64,000 bases of DNA from Xiphydria camelus (lineage: Eukaryota; Arthropoda; Insecta; Hymenoptera; Xiphydriidae). The stretch covers positions 24,476,684-24,540,683 of the forward strand of contig OY783198.1 in assembly GCA_963678675.1 (NCBI GenBank). The letters run 5' to 3'. Made by a program: the position numbers and the translations under genes. Every line of letters begins with the position of its first letter. Position 1 is the stretch's first letter. The notes beneath the pieces are model-generated. The model was not told where the DNA came from and searched no databases. It was given only the letters and a program-made list of their open reading frames with translations. Positions 1 to 25,800 of this stretch are shown here, piece after piece.

Positions 1-13954
<13,954 letters not shown>

Positions 13955-14889
13955 TTTGTTTCCTAAAAGAATTTTGATATTGCAATGAGCGTTAATAACG
14001 TTACCTAATATCCCGTCTGATAAGAGATTACTACACTAATTAATCTACGGAAAGGGTATAAAAGGGTATATTTGTGAATGATGTGAATATTTATGTACAT
14101 TATTTATGATGCGGAATAAGACTAGCACGTTGAATACGAGCAATTCATAAGTTCGCGTCGAATATTCGAAAACTATCGACGCAGTTTTCTCCAAATCGGC
14201 GAAAAGAAAGATGAGTTGCAAATAGTAAGTAGACTTTTATATAATAGGCGGATACACTAAAAAGTTGTCCATTTTCGTAAATATTATTTCTAAACAGAAA
14301 GATTTAATGAATTTTATATACTTACGTTGTTCCTCGTTTGCGACACCGGGATCCGATTCAGTAAATCATAACCACAACAAATGCGCAAAAATCTCGAAAT
14401 TTCACTGAAGTTAGCAACAAGACGGAGATCGTAACAGGTACTCGCGCTGCGTGAAATAAGAGCTTTTAAATCTCCAACAGTTGGTAACAATTACATGAAT
14501 TGCGCATGCGAAGTACAGAGACGCGTTTCTTTATCAAACCGAATTTATTTAATCCGAGATTGAAAAGTCTAATTTATAAACGGACAATAGAATCTTTTAT
14601 ATTTCCTCCTTTCTTGGCGAACACTGATTGAAAAGAAATTAAGGAAACTGCAAGCCTGAAAAACGAAGGACAATCGTGTTTCCTGTAAGTTCAAAAATTC
14701 ATTTCCGGTAGTTTCGAGAGTTCCGGATACGGCCTCAGCAAATTCATGGCAAATTCACCTGCGTGCAGTAGTAGAAACGGTAGGAACGGAGCGGCGGTTA
14801 GTCGGTGTAAAAGGTTAGGATTCTGTATTTTATACTTTGTACACGTACGTAGGTATATTCGGTAGCATCCCATTTGGTTGAATTTTATA
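13955..14889. other. Divergent promoter/intergenic DNA between ST13 and the ABITRAM-like gene
   Basis: AT-rich DNA of about 930 bases between two genes transcribed away from each other. No ORF of weight and no TATA box that I can defend; likely holds both 5' UTRs and promoters. Confidence 0.5.
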
Positions 14890-16473
14890 ATGCCCAGAGG
14901 ATTAGCGGTACATAATGCCGAGTGCAACGAAATCTACTTTGCGTCGCAAAAATGTGAAGAGGAGGTACTAAATAAATATCGAGAAGTTCCGAGTTTTACA
15001 ATGTAACTTAGCCTCAAACGCGTGTACCACCTTTTCCAGCATCCTTTTCGTCGATTCTTGGGGCAATGTACAGACTTGCATAAACAAGTGGATAAATGCA
15101 TAAAAGAATTGGTAAATGATAAGCTATTAATCGTCCGGTCGTCACTAATTCTAAAAGTTCTCGTTAAATTAATCTTTTGTTTTTGCAAAATTTAAAAGCT
15201 CGCTAATCGGAATTATATAAGTTACTTTTTTTCATGAAAAAAGTCCAATCTCAAATAGCATTAGAAATGCACATTATTTATGTATTGTCATTACAGAGGG
15301 TCAAAAAGCGGGAAGAGAATTATCAAAAAGCATTGGAAAAACGCAGAAAAATGGCAGATGCTTTGCCTGGACCAAGTAATTTGTAAATGACTAGTCTGAC
15401 CGTTAGATTCTTTAATTACGAAACTTTAATGTTATTAGCAAAGAAATTCTATATAAAACATTAATAAATGATGTTATTTATACAAGGAATAAACGGATAT
15501 TTATGTTTAAGAAAGTAATGATCAGTACATCGATAGTAATGACGTAGAACGAATTGTACCACATAAGGAAAGCATAAGTATTGCAGCAACTAACATGGAC
15601 TTGCGTAGAAATAATGTTACATCGCTTGATCTAACTCCAGGAAAAGCAGAGCTTTGCACGGATTCCACGGAATGCTGTACAGATAAGAAAAGTGAAATGA
15701 ATGACAAAGATTTGATTGAATTTTCGTGTAGCAAGGTTGACAATAATTTATTCCCCGACGATACAGATGTATCCGATATGTTACAAGGAACTGAATTCAA
15801 TGGCACATTGCCTACTGCTACGGATCGCTATTTTACTCCGTATTATCAGATTAACGTTCCGAAGTCTGGAGATGATATTTGTATCAGAGTACATAGTAAT
15901 CGTATTTGTATGATCTCTTTAGCACCGAGTCACACTGTGTTGCAAGAAGGGAAAAGAATCGTAAAGATAAATTTTAAAATTAGCGATAAGGTGGACAGAT
16001 CGTCAAACAGAGTGTCTGGTAAAAGTAAACACGGAGCACAACCATTGCAGCCTGATTCGAGCATTTGCTCCATTATTTGTTCCGACGGGGAAACTTACGT
16101 GATTAAATGCTGCATGACGGGTAAATTGGTGGAAGTCAACGAGTTACTATTAGAAAATCCTGAAATGTTACTTCAGCCACCGCACAGAGGTGGATATTTA
16201 GCGATTGCATTGCCAAATATAAAGCTCATAGACGAAATGAAGAAAAAATGGTTGACTCAGGAGCTTTACAATTTAGCTATACAAAGACGGCAATCTCAGA
16301 GTAAAATAACGAATTTTGACACGCAATCAAATACGGATGAGAGTAGCAGGAATAACTCTGCAGAAAAGAAGGTTTTAAAGAGAAAGCAAAATGATGAAAG
16401 CCCTATAAATTATGAAAGTCCTTGCGAGAGGGAAGCAAAAGTCGTAAAAGAGAATGATACTGAATCGTTATAA
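14890..16473 (+). CDS. Abitram: ABITRAM (FAM206A/Simiate)-like protein with N-terminal extension
   Basis: ABITRAM is an actin-binding nuclear and growth-cone protein of vertebrates; its role in insects is poorly known. The core is in exon 15512-16473: RYFTPYYQINVP, HSNRICMISLAPSH, GKSKHGAQPLQPDSSICSI, CSDGETYVI, TGKLVEVNELLLENP and HRGGYLAIALPNI match the family segment by segment. Two upstream exons fit by phase: 14890-14964 (MPRGLAVHNAECNEIYFASQ..., donor GTACTA) and 15297-15375 (RVKKREENYQKALEKRRK, donor GTAATT), giving about 371 residues against about 180 in the human protein. The tail past the domain is charged (KKVLKRKQNDE) and may be a nuclear signal. The core is secure; the upstream exons could instead be a separate ~55-residue protein ending at the stop 15384-15386, or the protein may start at Met 15595 or Met 15778. 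Confidence 0.82.
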
Positions 16474-16518
16474 AGATCGAACGGTGGAATCCGTTCTGGC
16501 AGTATCGCGTCACAATGA

Positions 16519-16524
16519 AATAAA
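16519..16524 (+). terminator. Polyadenylation signal AATAAA
   Basis: AATAAA 46 bases after the stop of the ABITRAM-like gene, in AT-rich DNA before the convergent COQ2 gene. Confidence 0.5.
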
Positions 16525-17192
16525 TATCATTACACTCTTTGTACTTGTACCAGACAGTTGCACCACTTTATTGAAACATCCAAGAAATGTTTCATGCGGA
16601 TACATTTCTCTCGCTTTCCGTCAAATATCATAATTATAATTAAATATATATACACTTAGTGACGAAACATATTGTAAGGCAGGATTATCTATAAAAAAAT
16701 ATACTTTATTCTGAAAATTACCAAGGGTATTGTGACTTTTTTTCATGGTAACAAACAAAATAAACACGGTTTTCATCTACACTAAATCAAATTGATATTT
16801 TTATTGTTGTCTTTACTTTATAACGACGTTCAATTTTGATAATACATTCACAGGAGACACTCAATTACCAAATTGATAATCTGTTCTTTTTTTTCATAAT
16901 ACTTGCGATGTAGCGTTCACCCACATCATTAGAAGTTCTCCCCGTCCTTCATAATCTTTGATTCACTCAAGATGACCCAAATGAAACAGAGATTTTAAGC
17001 AGCATATGGTATTCGTATATCTTTGGCAAATGTGATTTCAAAGGGTTAACTGAAGAGTCATTCACAATGCTGGTATAAACTGTGCTTCGAAAAATATCGT
17101 AAACAAGATAGTTTAATACCGATGCGAATGAATATAGTATATTTCACAACAGTTATGTCAAATGGCATCACTAAAAGTTACAATGGCACGAT
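16525..17192. other. Convergent 3' region between ABITRAM-like gene and COQ2
   Basis: AT-rich spacer between two gene tails. TTTATT at about 16799-16804 reads AATAAA on the minus strand and is a candidate polyadenylation signal for COQ2. Nothing else seen. Confidence 0.5.
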
Positions 17193-18821
17193 CTAACCAT
17201 TAGTAGTTAAAGGAATCTGGTTACGACTATCTCCATTTGTTACTTGTACTTTTATACTTGATCTGTCTTTTTTTGATGTTTTTTTAAATAAATTTCCTAG
17301 TACTATACCAGCAAACAACACGAGACCTACTCTATGGTTGGAAACAAACTTCTTCGCGCAGTCGGAAGGATTATCAATATTTAACGTGTAGATCTGAAAT
17401 AAGAGAACGTATGTCGATTCTCGGTACTTATAATACACCACTCGCACAAACTCTGATTAATCGTCCGTACCTGCTTAGCGAGATGAGCACCGACCAGTCC
17501 TGCTGCGGTATAGTACGGCCAAGCCTGATCAACCATAATACCAGATACAACGAGTCCCGTGATCATGCTTACCCCAAAGCCAGACAGATAGTACTTTGTT
17601 TTGTCTCCGAATTTTAAAGCCGTTGATTTTATACCCAAAAGAACATCGTCCACTTTGTCCTAATAGAAATGTCGATTGTATTGTACCATTTTGAGGTCGG
17701 AATATTCTGTTTCGTAATGTACGACGAATTCTGTCATTTACCTGATGCGCGTATATCGTATCATACAAAATGGTCCAACAAATACCTGCCGCGTACAGAG
17801 GTAAACATACCGACCAATTACACGAACCATGTATCGCAGACCACCCCAAAAGTACACCCCAATTGAATGTCATTCCTAAGATTAGTTGTGGCCAATAAGT
17901 TACCCTTTTCATGAGGGGATAAATTATTACCAATCCTGTAATGTAATTATTTTCAATTTTTACCAACGTCTACACAATGCATCCCCTTTTTCCAGTGTTT
18001 GCAATAATGCAAATACCTAATGAGCTTGCCCCAAGTAGAACACTGTACCAATTCAGTTGCAACAAAACCAGTAGTCCTAAACTGAGTTGACCAGCAAGAA
18101 AGGTCAATGCTTGAAATTGTGTCACCTGGCCATTGACTAACGGCCTGTCCTTTGTTCTAGCTACCTGATACAATCACGTTTCAGTAACACTTGGTTTATG
18201 ATAATTCAAGAATGGTATCCAGATTATACCGTTACCTTTTTATCGATATCTTGATCCCACATGTCATTTATCGTGCATCCAGCACCTCGCATGATAAATG
18301 CCCCTAAACCAAAAAGTGCTAGCATTTGAAGATCTGGAATAGAACCAGCCGGTGCTGCCATAGCTATACTCCAGCTGCAAGGCCAGAACAACAACCAGGA
18401 TCCTATTCGTACGCAATTAATAGTAATCTTATGGAAACTTAAAGTTAGTATATTTTTTCTTTAAGCGTTTCAACATACCTATTGGTTTATCTATTCTCAT
18501 AAGCTTCATATATGGCTGAATGGCGGCTGGAGAACTATTTACTATACTCGTGGCCAGGCTCGAGTATTTTTTTCGCTGTGTACTTCCTAACGCGTTTAGG
18601 GTCGATATATCTTCCACCCTTGACAAACATCTACTAGCTCTTAGCATATTATAATGCGTCTTATTATCAATATTATTATTTACATAGGAGAAACCGTGTA
18701 CACTTTCATGATTGCAAAAATGTACGGGAAAAGCTCTCATTTGTTCATGACTAGAGTTTGCAGTAGATCGAATATATCGAGTCAACCCTGTTAGGTGTTG
18801 ACACCTTCCTATCATCAACAT
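17193..18821 (-). CDS. COQ2: 4-hydroxybenzoate polyprenyltransferase, mitochondrial (COQ2)
   Basis: COQ2 is an inner-membrane UbiA-family enzyme that joins the polyprenyl tail to 4-hydroxybenzoate, the committing step of ubiquinone synthesis. Six exons in coding order: 18479-18821, 18236-18402, 18017-18164, 17742-17935, 17471-17659 and 17193-17393. All junctions keep frame and total 413 residues. The first ~100 residues are a basic, Ser-rich leader suited to mitochondrial import. The family body follows: MRIDKPIG, then the first prenyl-diphosphate/Mg motif [11 protein letters not shown] (residues ~159-169) and the RTKDRPL motif. Next come [28 protein letters not shown] and the second Asp motif [13 protein letters not shown] (~276-288). 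Several hydrophobic segments are evident. The tail ([10 protein letters not shown]...) is variable. The start is the first Met of the open frame; a later Met (18767 or 18737) is possible in the leader. Confidence 0.95.
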
Positions 18822-19750
18822 TGCTGGATAACAGTTCCACCTGTAAGAATAAAATAACGACTTTGGTTATGTCGGTTAAAAATCCATTAGAGGTTGATGA
18901 AAGTAGCAAAAGTGATCTGACGTATTAAAAACACGTGGAACTAGAAGGAATTCTTACTTCTACTAAAATTCACCACTGGATAATCGATTTAAAGTACACT
19001 GTATTTGTGAATATAATTTAGTGAAGCAAACGAGCGATTTCTGTATGGAGAGTTTGTCAAAATTAAGGAAAATATATAGTCAAAAAATACATTTTGTATC
19101 GTACTTAACAAGAAATAATCGCTAAACTATGAATATTTTAGGTTAGGTCACAGTGCAACATAACCTTTTGAAATGTATAACAAATAAATGGAAGATTAAT
19201 ACTACCAGTTACCATTAAACTTTATCACGTAATGATAAGAAAAATACTTACGTATTATCTGCACGGCAACATGACTGTCATTTACGCGTTCGTCCTGGTT
19301 ATATAATTATATCTCGATCGTTATATTCAAGGTTAATCCGATACATACACCACACGGCTTTGCATTACACACTGCACCTTGCACCATTTGCACAGCTGAC
19401 CGTACACCTAGTCTATACGTATAGGTTCATTCAATTCGCCTTTTCTTATTTGTGTTTGTAGAAGCAGACAGGAAAATGAGTCGCGCCGGTGAATTTGGCA
19501 ATATGAAGCAATTTACTTCTGATATATCGCTGTACCTTATATTACGATTAATAAATTATTATGGAGATCTGAATCCTAGCATTTTTTTTCCATAATTTTA
19601 AATTATTTAACATGTACCGAGTGCAACCTACTGACGTAGGCCAGCTGAAACACTACCATAAGCCGTGTCCGTTTCTGCGCTAGTCTACGCTAATCCTGCG
19701 GCACGCGGTGGTAGAGTCTCGGTTTACTTGATGCGATAATTAAATATTTT
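18822..19750. promoter_or_regulatory. Bidirectional intergenic promoter region, COQ2 / UMP-CMP kinase
   Basis: 929 bases separate the starts of two divergent metabolic genes. The DNA is AT-rich with no convincing TATA near either start. The region 19,240-19,480 is the least AT-biased and may contain a core promoter. Shared regulation is inference. Confidence 0.4.
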
Positions 19751-20583
19751 ATGTTCAACGTCCTTGCATCGAGGTTACGTGGTTTTGCAATGTCGGTGGC
19801 CAAAAAACCTGAGATCTTGTTCGTGCTGGGAGCTCCAGGAGCGGGAAAGGGCACGCAGTGCACAAAGATCGTTAAAAAATATGGTTATGTTCATCTGTCC
19901 GCCGGAGATCTTCTACGGGAGGAAAGAGCAAGTGCCGGGTCCCAGTACGGGGAACTCATAGAGAATCACATTCGAAATGGCACCATCGTTCCGGTAGAAA
20001 TCACGTGTAGTCTTTTGGATCGGGCTATACAGAATTCTGAAAATGCCGCGAAAAGGTTTCTGGTTGATGGGTTTCCGCGGAACCAGGATAACCTCGATGG
20101 ATGGACAAAGGTGCTTATTCTGACGGATCGAATCGACCGCTACAGTAGTTTCTGGATAATCGTTATCAGTTTTTTGAGCCTACATATATTTTTTGAACCA
20201 ATAGAGAGAGAGGGAAAGGGGTGAAATTCGAATGCAACCCCCATATCCCTGATGTATACTGAATTCTCTTCGCATCTAAATACCCCTTGTAATTTTGCAT
20301 GTAGGTGATGTCCGAGAAAGTGATAGTGAAGGGTGTTCTATTCTTCGACGCTAGCGAAGATGCGTGCATGACCCGATGTCTAAACAGAGGCGCGAAAGGC
20401 AGCGGACGGACCGACGATAATGAGGAGAGCCTCAAAAAACGGTTTCAGACTTACATAAACGACACTATGCCGATAATCGATCACTACGATCAACAAGGAC
20501 TGGTTTATAAAATTAACTCTAATCGATTTCCAAATAAGGTATTCCCTGATGTAGAAGATACTTTACGTAAGGTTGGTTGGTAA
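19751..20583 (+). CDS. CMPK1: UMP-CMP kinase
   Basis: This enzyme moves phosphate from ATP to UMP, CMP or dCMP in pyrimidine nucleotide synthesis. Two exons: 19751-20110 (ends GWTK, donor GTGCTT) and 20305-20583 (acceptor TGTAG, begins [10 protein letters not shown]), 212 residues. Adenylate-kinase-fold landmarks: P-loop [11 protein letters not shown] (residues ~27-37), the NMP-binding part [13 protein letters not shown], the Walker-B-like segment [10 protein letters not shown], and the LID region [20 protein letters not shown]. Human CMPK1 is 196-228 residues. The frame offers two starts: Met 19751 adds a basic, hydrophobic leader ([13 protein letters not shown]), and Met 19790 ([14 protein letters not shown]) gives the bare enzyme. 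Confidence 0.95.
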
Positions 20584-22759
20584 TCAAAAGGTACGATATG
20601 AAGCTCTATAACATGTACTATCGACAGTATATCGGTGAAGTACGCTATCACTCTCTCTTTCAAATAGAAACTTAGTTATTTTAGTATTAAATGAAATATA
20701 AGAAGAAGTATTCGACATAAAATGGAAGAGAGTACGGTTTTTTATTGCAGCATTTACCAGACAAATTAGCAATATTATATTGCGAGAGATTTATTTTCGT
20801 AAATCTACTTCTGTATTTCCACTAGAAGGAGAATAATTGCATCTTCTACAGCCGTGCTGTGACTGACATAGGAAATATTAACATTCCCTGTACTCGAAAC
20901 TACAATTATTGTGACATTTAATATTGCTTTGTGATTGAAAATATTTTTATCGATTTGTCAGAAATAATGCGCTTTTATTTCCTGTTACATTTGTATACAA
21001 TATCCTTTTAACTGACTTATACAAAGATGAGGAATTTTTTGGTAGAATACAATAGATAGTATAATTACTGCCAGTTCTTAGATCCTACTAAATTATGATA
21101 AATGTATTATAGTTTATGATTGTGAAAAACGTGTATTGTATAGGTACAGATAAAAAACTACACATATATACCTATCATTTAGCGGATCTCAATTATTTGT
21201 AACCTCTACATCAATGATTAAGTACCCCCTTTTTGCCGATCGCTTGGCGACTCCTGGTAAAAACATCGTCAAAAAGTGTCTCCTATATATTTTTGAGTAA
21301 ATGTCTCCCTCCTCCGCTTCCTGATACGATGTATCCGTATAAGCCTTTCCTCACTGTTGGGTGTACCATGCCGCAGCTGAGCGTAGATATCTTCAGAAGT
21401 ATATCTGAATGAGATATACTTCTTGATAAACGTTAATTCCATCAATAATATTCACTCTTTGTGCCCAGTTATTTTTACCTGTGGATACAATTTATCTCTC
21501 GAATACATTAACACGATAAATTCCATGTATGAATGCGTCCATATGTATAAATTACGTGTATGTATGCGATACGTTATCACCCGCCCTCTCTTTCTTCTCT
21601 TTTACAATGCAGGCGTATAGGTACCACAGAAAACTTCGTATAGGTAATTTATTTGAATAGTTGAGTTTTTCCTATTTCAGCAATCGTGATCATGATGTAA
21701 ACTGTAGACGTGATGAGCGAACCCCTGCGACTAGGCAGCAATTCGTGTTACTCTGCACTACTGGAAGCCTATGTTGCACGGTAAACCGATCCAGAGCTTA
21801 GCAGCTCTTTCTTTGAATTGAATCGATGACGTTTGAGCGACAATCGGTATACTTCAAATAAATATTGATTTTTTATAGTATCTACTTAAGTTAGAATCTC
21901 AACCACCGCGTTTAAGCGTTACAAGAGTCAAATTTAGAAGCAAATCCCAAGTGCACCCGCTCGATTTTTGTCACACAACATTTCGGTACATCGTTTCATC
22001 GAAATAATATATGAAAACTGTTCATCATTTGCGAAGAATTCAAATGATGCTAGCTGCAATTATTAACCGAGAAGAAATAAAATAATTATTTTAATGAGCT
22101 CTCAGCGCTACAAAAGAATCGGGAATGTATGTTTCGCGAATTTCCATAGGTCGTCGATTACGTCTTTCTATAGAAGTAGAAATATCAATAGAAGGTGCGG
22201 TCTACCTACTAACGTCATCGTCGTACAAGCAGTGAAAGGTGTTCACTTTTAGCTCTACCATCGCTTCTGCGGAACAGCTGTATAATCGCACTTTAACAAT
22301 AATCAGTGTAGCTGAGGCGAACACGGAATGATAAGAGATGTGCGATCGATCGAATCGTTCCGATGGGTGCGTGACAATTTAGCGATAAACGCGGAAGGTG
22401 TAGCATGCGTAAACATTTAATTATTGCCCACCGATCGGCTCTCTCCCATTCTCCCCTAAAACGCTGATATCATTTGCATCGGAGCGGGATCACGGGTTGC
22501 CCACGCGTTCGGGGCGCACCAACCGGTCGGGCGATATTGAATGCGATCGGACCGATCTTTTTCCCGTTTGACATTCTTGCCTCACAATTCGTCAGAAAGA
22601 AAGATACATACGACTCTCTCTCTGTCAAAACGTACATAGCCAGTTTCCGACTCGTCGTCGACATCGGCGACAGCTTTATTGCATCGATAAGACGTCGCCG
22701 TGTCGCGATCGTTGTCGACGGCTACCAAGATTCTATCCCCATTCCGTCAGTCCGTACAA
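20584..22759. other. Intergenic DNA, no gene recognised
   Basis: AT-rich 2.2 kb between the kinase and the NRF-6-like gene. The first part is probably the kinase 3' UTR. I found no ORF with family resemblance and no repeat family shared with the rest of the window. Confidence 0.5.
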
Positions 22760-22767
22760 TATATAAA
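22760..22767 (+). promoter_or_regulatory. TATA box of NRF-6-like gene
   Basis: TATATAAA lies 133 bases upstream of the proposed ATG at 22893. A GGCAGTTCGG initiator-like segment follows at about 22788, the normal ~30-base distance. Confidence 0.5.
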
Positions 22768-22892
22768 CGATCCGACGATTGTTACCGCGGGCAGTTCGGT
22801 TCCGAGTTCACTAATATCGACTTCCACGGTGCGCGTCGTTGGGGGGATCGTCGCATTTATATTCCCTGTCGCTCTAGATAACGCGAATAAGG

Positions 22893-25800
22893 ATGAAGAC
22901 GGGAGCGAGGTCGACGACGTCGTCGAGGACCGTTCCTTTCGCGCGCCGCGGTATCGCGGATAAGTTGATGTTCGGAATCGTCGCGATCGCCGCGTTCGGC
23001 GAGTCCGGAGGCGCGACGCGCCCGGAGGACATCCTCGTCGACGTCCTGGTGCGACCCTTCGCTCCGCTCGAGGGTGCCTCGGCAGAGTGTCTGGAGGACA
23101 GCGCGATTTACCTGAAGGCTCTTGAAAATTATTCACCCTGGGCCTTGCAAAGTGCGTATCTCTGACGTGTACGGTGGAAGAGGTCGACGGTTTGAGATAG
23201 GAGGAGCTTAGAAATTAGTGCAACAGCCGACGGTCGTGCGTTGAGAAAAATGATTAGATTAAAACGACAAAGCACGTGTAATTAAATACGGTTAGTTATT
23301 CTAACCAAAATACTGGTCGATTGAATACATTATTTAATTATTCTGGACAAATATTTAGTTGTTCTAACCAGAAAGTGGTCAGATTGACAAAACAAATGGA
23401 AAATTTATATTTCGTTAAACAGTTTGATCATCGTCTCCAAGATTTTGGTTAGATTCATCGAATTATTTTTCTCGATGTGCCATTAGTCGGTGGATATAAA
23501 ATACGAGGCACTTTCTGTTTCGAATTTCTTAACTCGTCCATCCTATAGGGGTATATTTATTCAACGCGTAAAGGAAGTCGATAGATCGCGGTGGTTAAAT
23601 CCGATTCAGTCACCTCTCTGCTCCATTCCTTTATAAGGTAAAGCATACCGAAATTATACAGTAATTGACCTATCGCTCTCTCTTTCTATCGAATGTATTT
23701 GTTACGAGAGGTGGTCAATCACTGTGAAGGGGGCACAACTGTATGCTCTACCCTATTTTCCTCTGGAAATCGGCTTTTCTTTATAATACATTTCTTCTCC
23801 ATTTGCATTCGTCGATCGATGAAGGCGATATCGTCGGCGCGGAATTTATAATATTCTTGATGACCAATATTTCATTGACGAAATTTGAGATAAACTCCGT
23901 GTTGTTTCATGCGCGTTTCTCCCATGGAACGATGATATTACATATGACGCGAGTACCACACGTGACGTTGGAGGATTAACTGGGTCAGTAACGAGTAGCC
24001 GATGTCGATAGAACGTGCGAATCGCTGCGTAGCGCGGCACGATCGATACTCCTCGCATTCCATCCGATCCTTTGGAATAAGCATGAAGGATAGAAGGAAA
24101 ACCGATTTGGAATCGCAACAGAACTCCCAAATGATCCGGAAATAAAACCAAACACGGAAGTTGCATCGTGATTCTTTTCTCGAGCAATGTCGTGATAATT
24201 GCGCCTCATTGGCACTATCACACATTGGGAGAAATAATTGCTGGTGCTGAAAAAATGTTTCCTTCGGTAAAAAAAAATGATATAATTTTAGGATCAAGCC
24301 ATGGTTTTCTTCGTGCAAGAAAATATTTGATAAGCTCGAGTAATGGTTCTCCTTTACGCGGAAAGAATGTCTCATTCTTGAATCAAGAATATATATATTC
24401 TTCGATGAAGAATCTGCATTCTTAAACATTTTTAAGATAATAAATATGTTTTTCATTCGAGAAATACTTTTTTGACCTAGCAATTATTTCTCTCAATGTA
24501 ATCGTTGCGTCCTCGACCTCAACACCTCGTTATTCGTGCAATTGCGAATAAGATAAATATGCATCGCTCTTGTACGCATTTATCAAGGAAGAATCGTGTC
24601 GCGCAATACGACGTTCTGCGCTCAACGCTGCACGTGTTACGCAAGCACAAGAGTGCGTTTCACTCGGCTCCCTCGGCGAGGACGACTCCTCAGCGGATTA
24701 TTTTATCGTCGATCAGATACAAATTCGTACGTTTTGCGCCGAATTTCTAGACGCTTAAAAATTACGGGCGTAAAACACTTAATCCGCAAAGCAAATTGAC
24801 AGATGGCCGAGCGCGTGTCGCAATCTGGAGCAAAATTCCACACGGTTTAATCAACTCCGATAACACGCGCGTCTGCCGAATGCATAGTTCGGAAAATCGT
24901 TAACGGCTTCCGCGCGGGGGCAATCGGAATATTTTTTCCACCGAAACCTAAATCAATCGGCGCGATTCGTGAGAGCCGAATATTTCACGACGCGTGGTGC
25001 CGATTATTGTTTAATATCGAGCATCGACGGACGAAATTGGAGTTGATATTTTGTTTACCTATCGACGGCCTAAATCTACGAAAACGCTCCGAAGGTCTGC
25101 GCGATGATAAGAGAGTAGATCACCTTGTTCTATGAATATCGTGCTCATAATTTGTTCACGAAAAAGTTTAAACGGGAGAAACTTCGGAAATCTGTACGGA
25201 ATAGGAAAGAGTTTGCAGGTTTCCTAAAATCGCGAGATTTTCGCTATCTACCGATCCAGCGCTATCAACTGAGATCGCCCCGTTGCGTGACCAAAATTTC
25301 AAGAAAGAGGTATTAAGATGGATAATTAATTAATCAACATTTTGTCATAGCTGCGATAACGAGCAGCGAGCAACGAGGTCGATGAACTGGTCTCACTTAT
25401 CCCGAATCGATAATGATCAGTCGCACTGTAAAGTGTAACACTCTCTCAATTTTATACGATAGGACGTTGCGAGCGGCTCGAGTTAATTTCACCGATCGAT
25501 ACAAGGAGATTATAATTGTTCAGACCCGTCTTTTTAAAAAATCGTCCTAAGATGTTGAATTTTCGAGCGCGATAGAATTTTAATTTTTGACGTACACCGT
25601 TGAGGTTTACCCGAGATTCTTACTTTTCAGTGTACGATGCCTCCGCGAAAATTTCCCCCGGCATCCTGGCCGGCAACCTCAAGCAGATCGGTAATTACGA
25701 CGAGTGTCTGCGGGTGAGCGCGGATCGCGGATTCGTCGGACAGGCCTGCACCGCGAGATTGGAATTCGAATTGACGAGTAACGACAACTACTCGCGCGAT

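Noticed and set aside
21661..21800. Acceptor-like TTTCAG followed by GTGATGAGCG, considered as a terminal exon or C/D snoRNA
   Set aside because: Only a few codons before a stop, and no paired C and D boxes could be matched.
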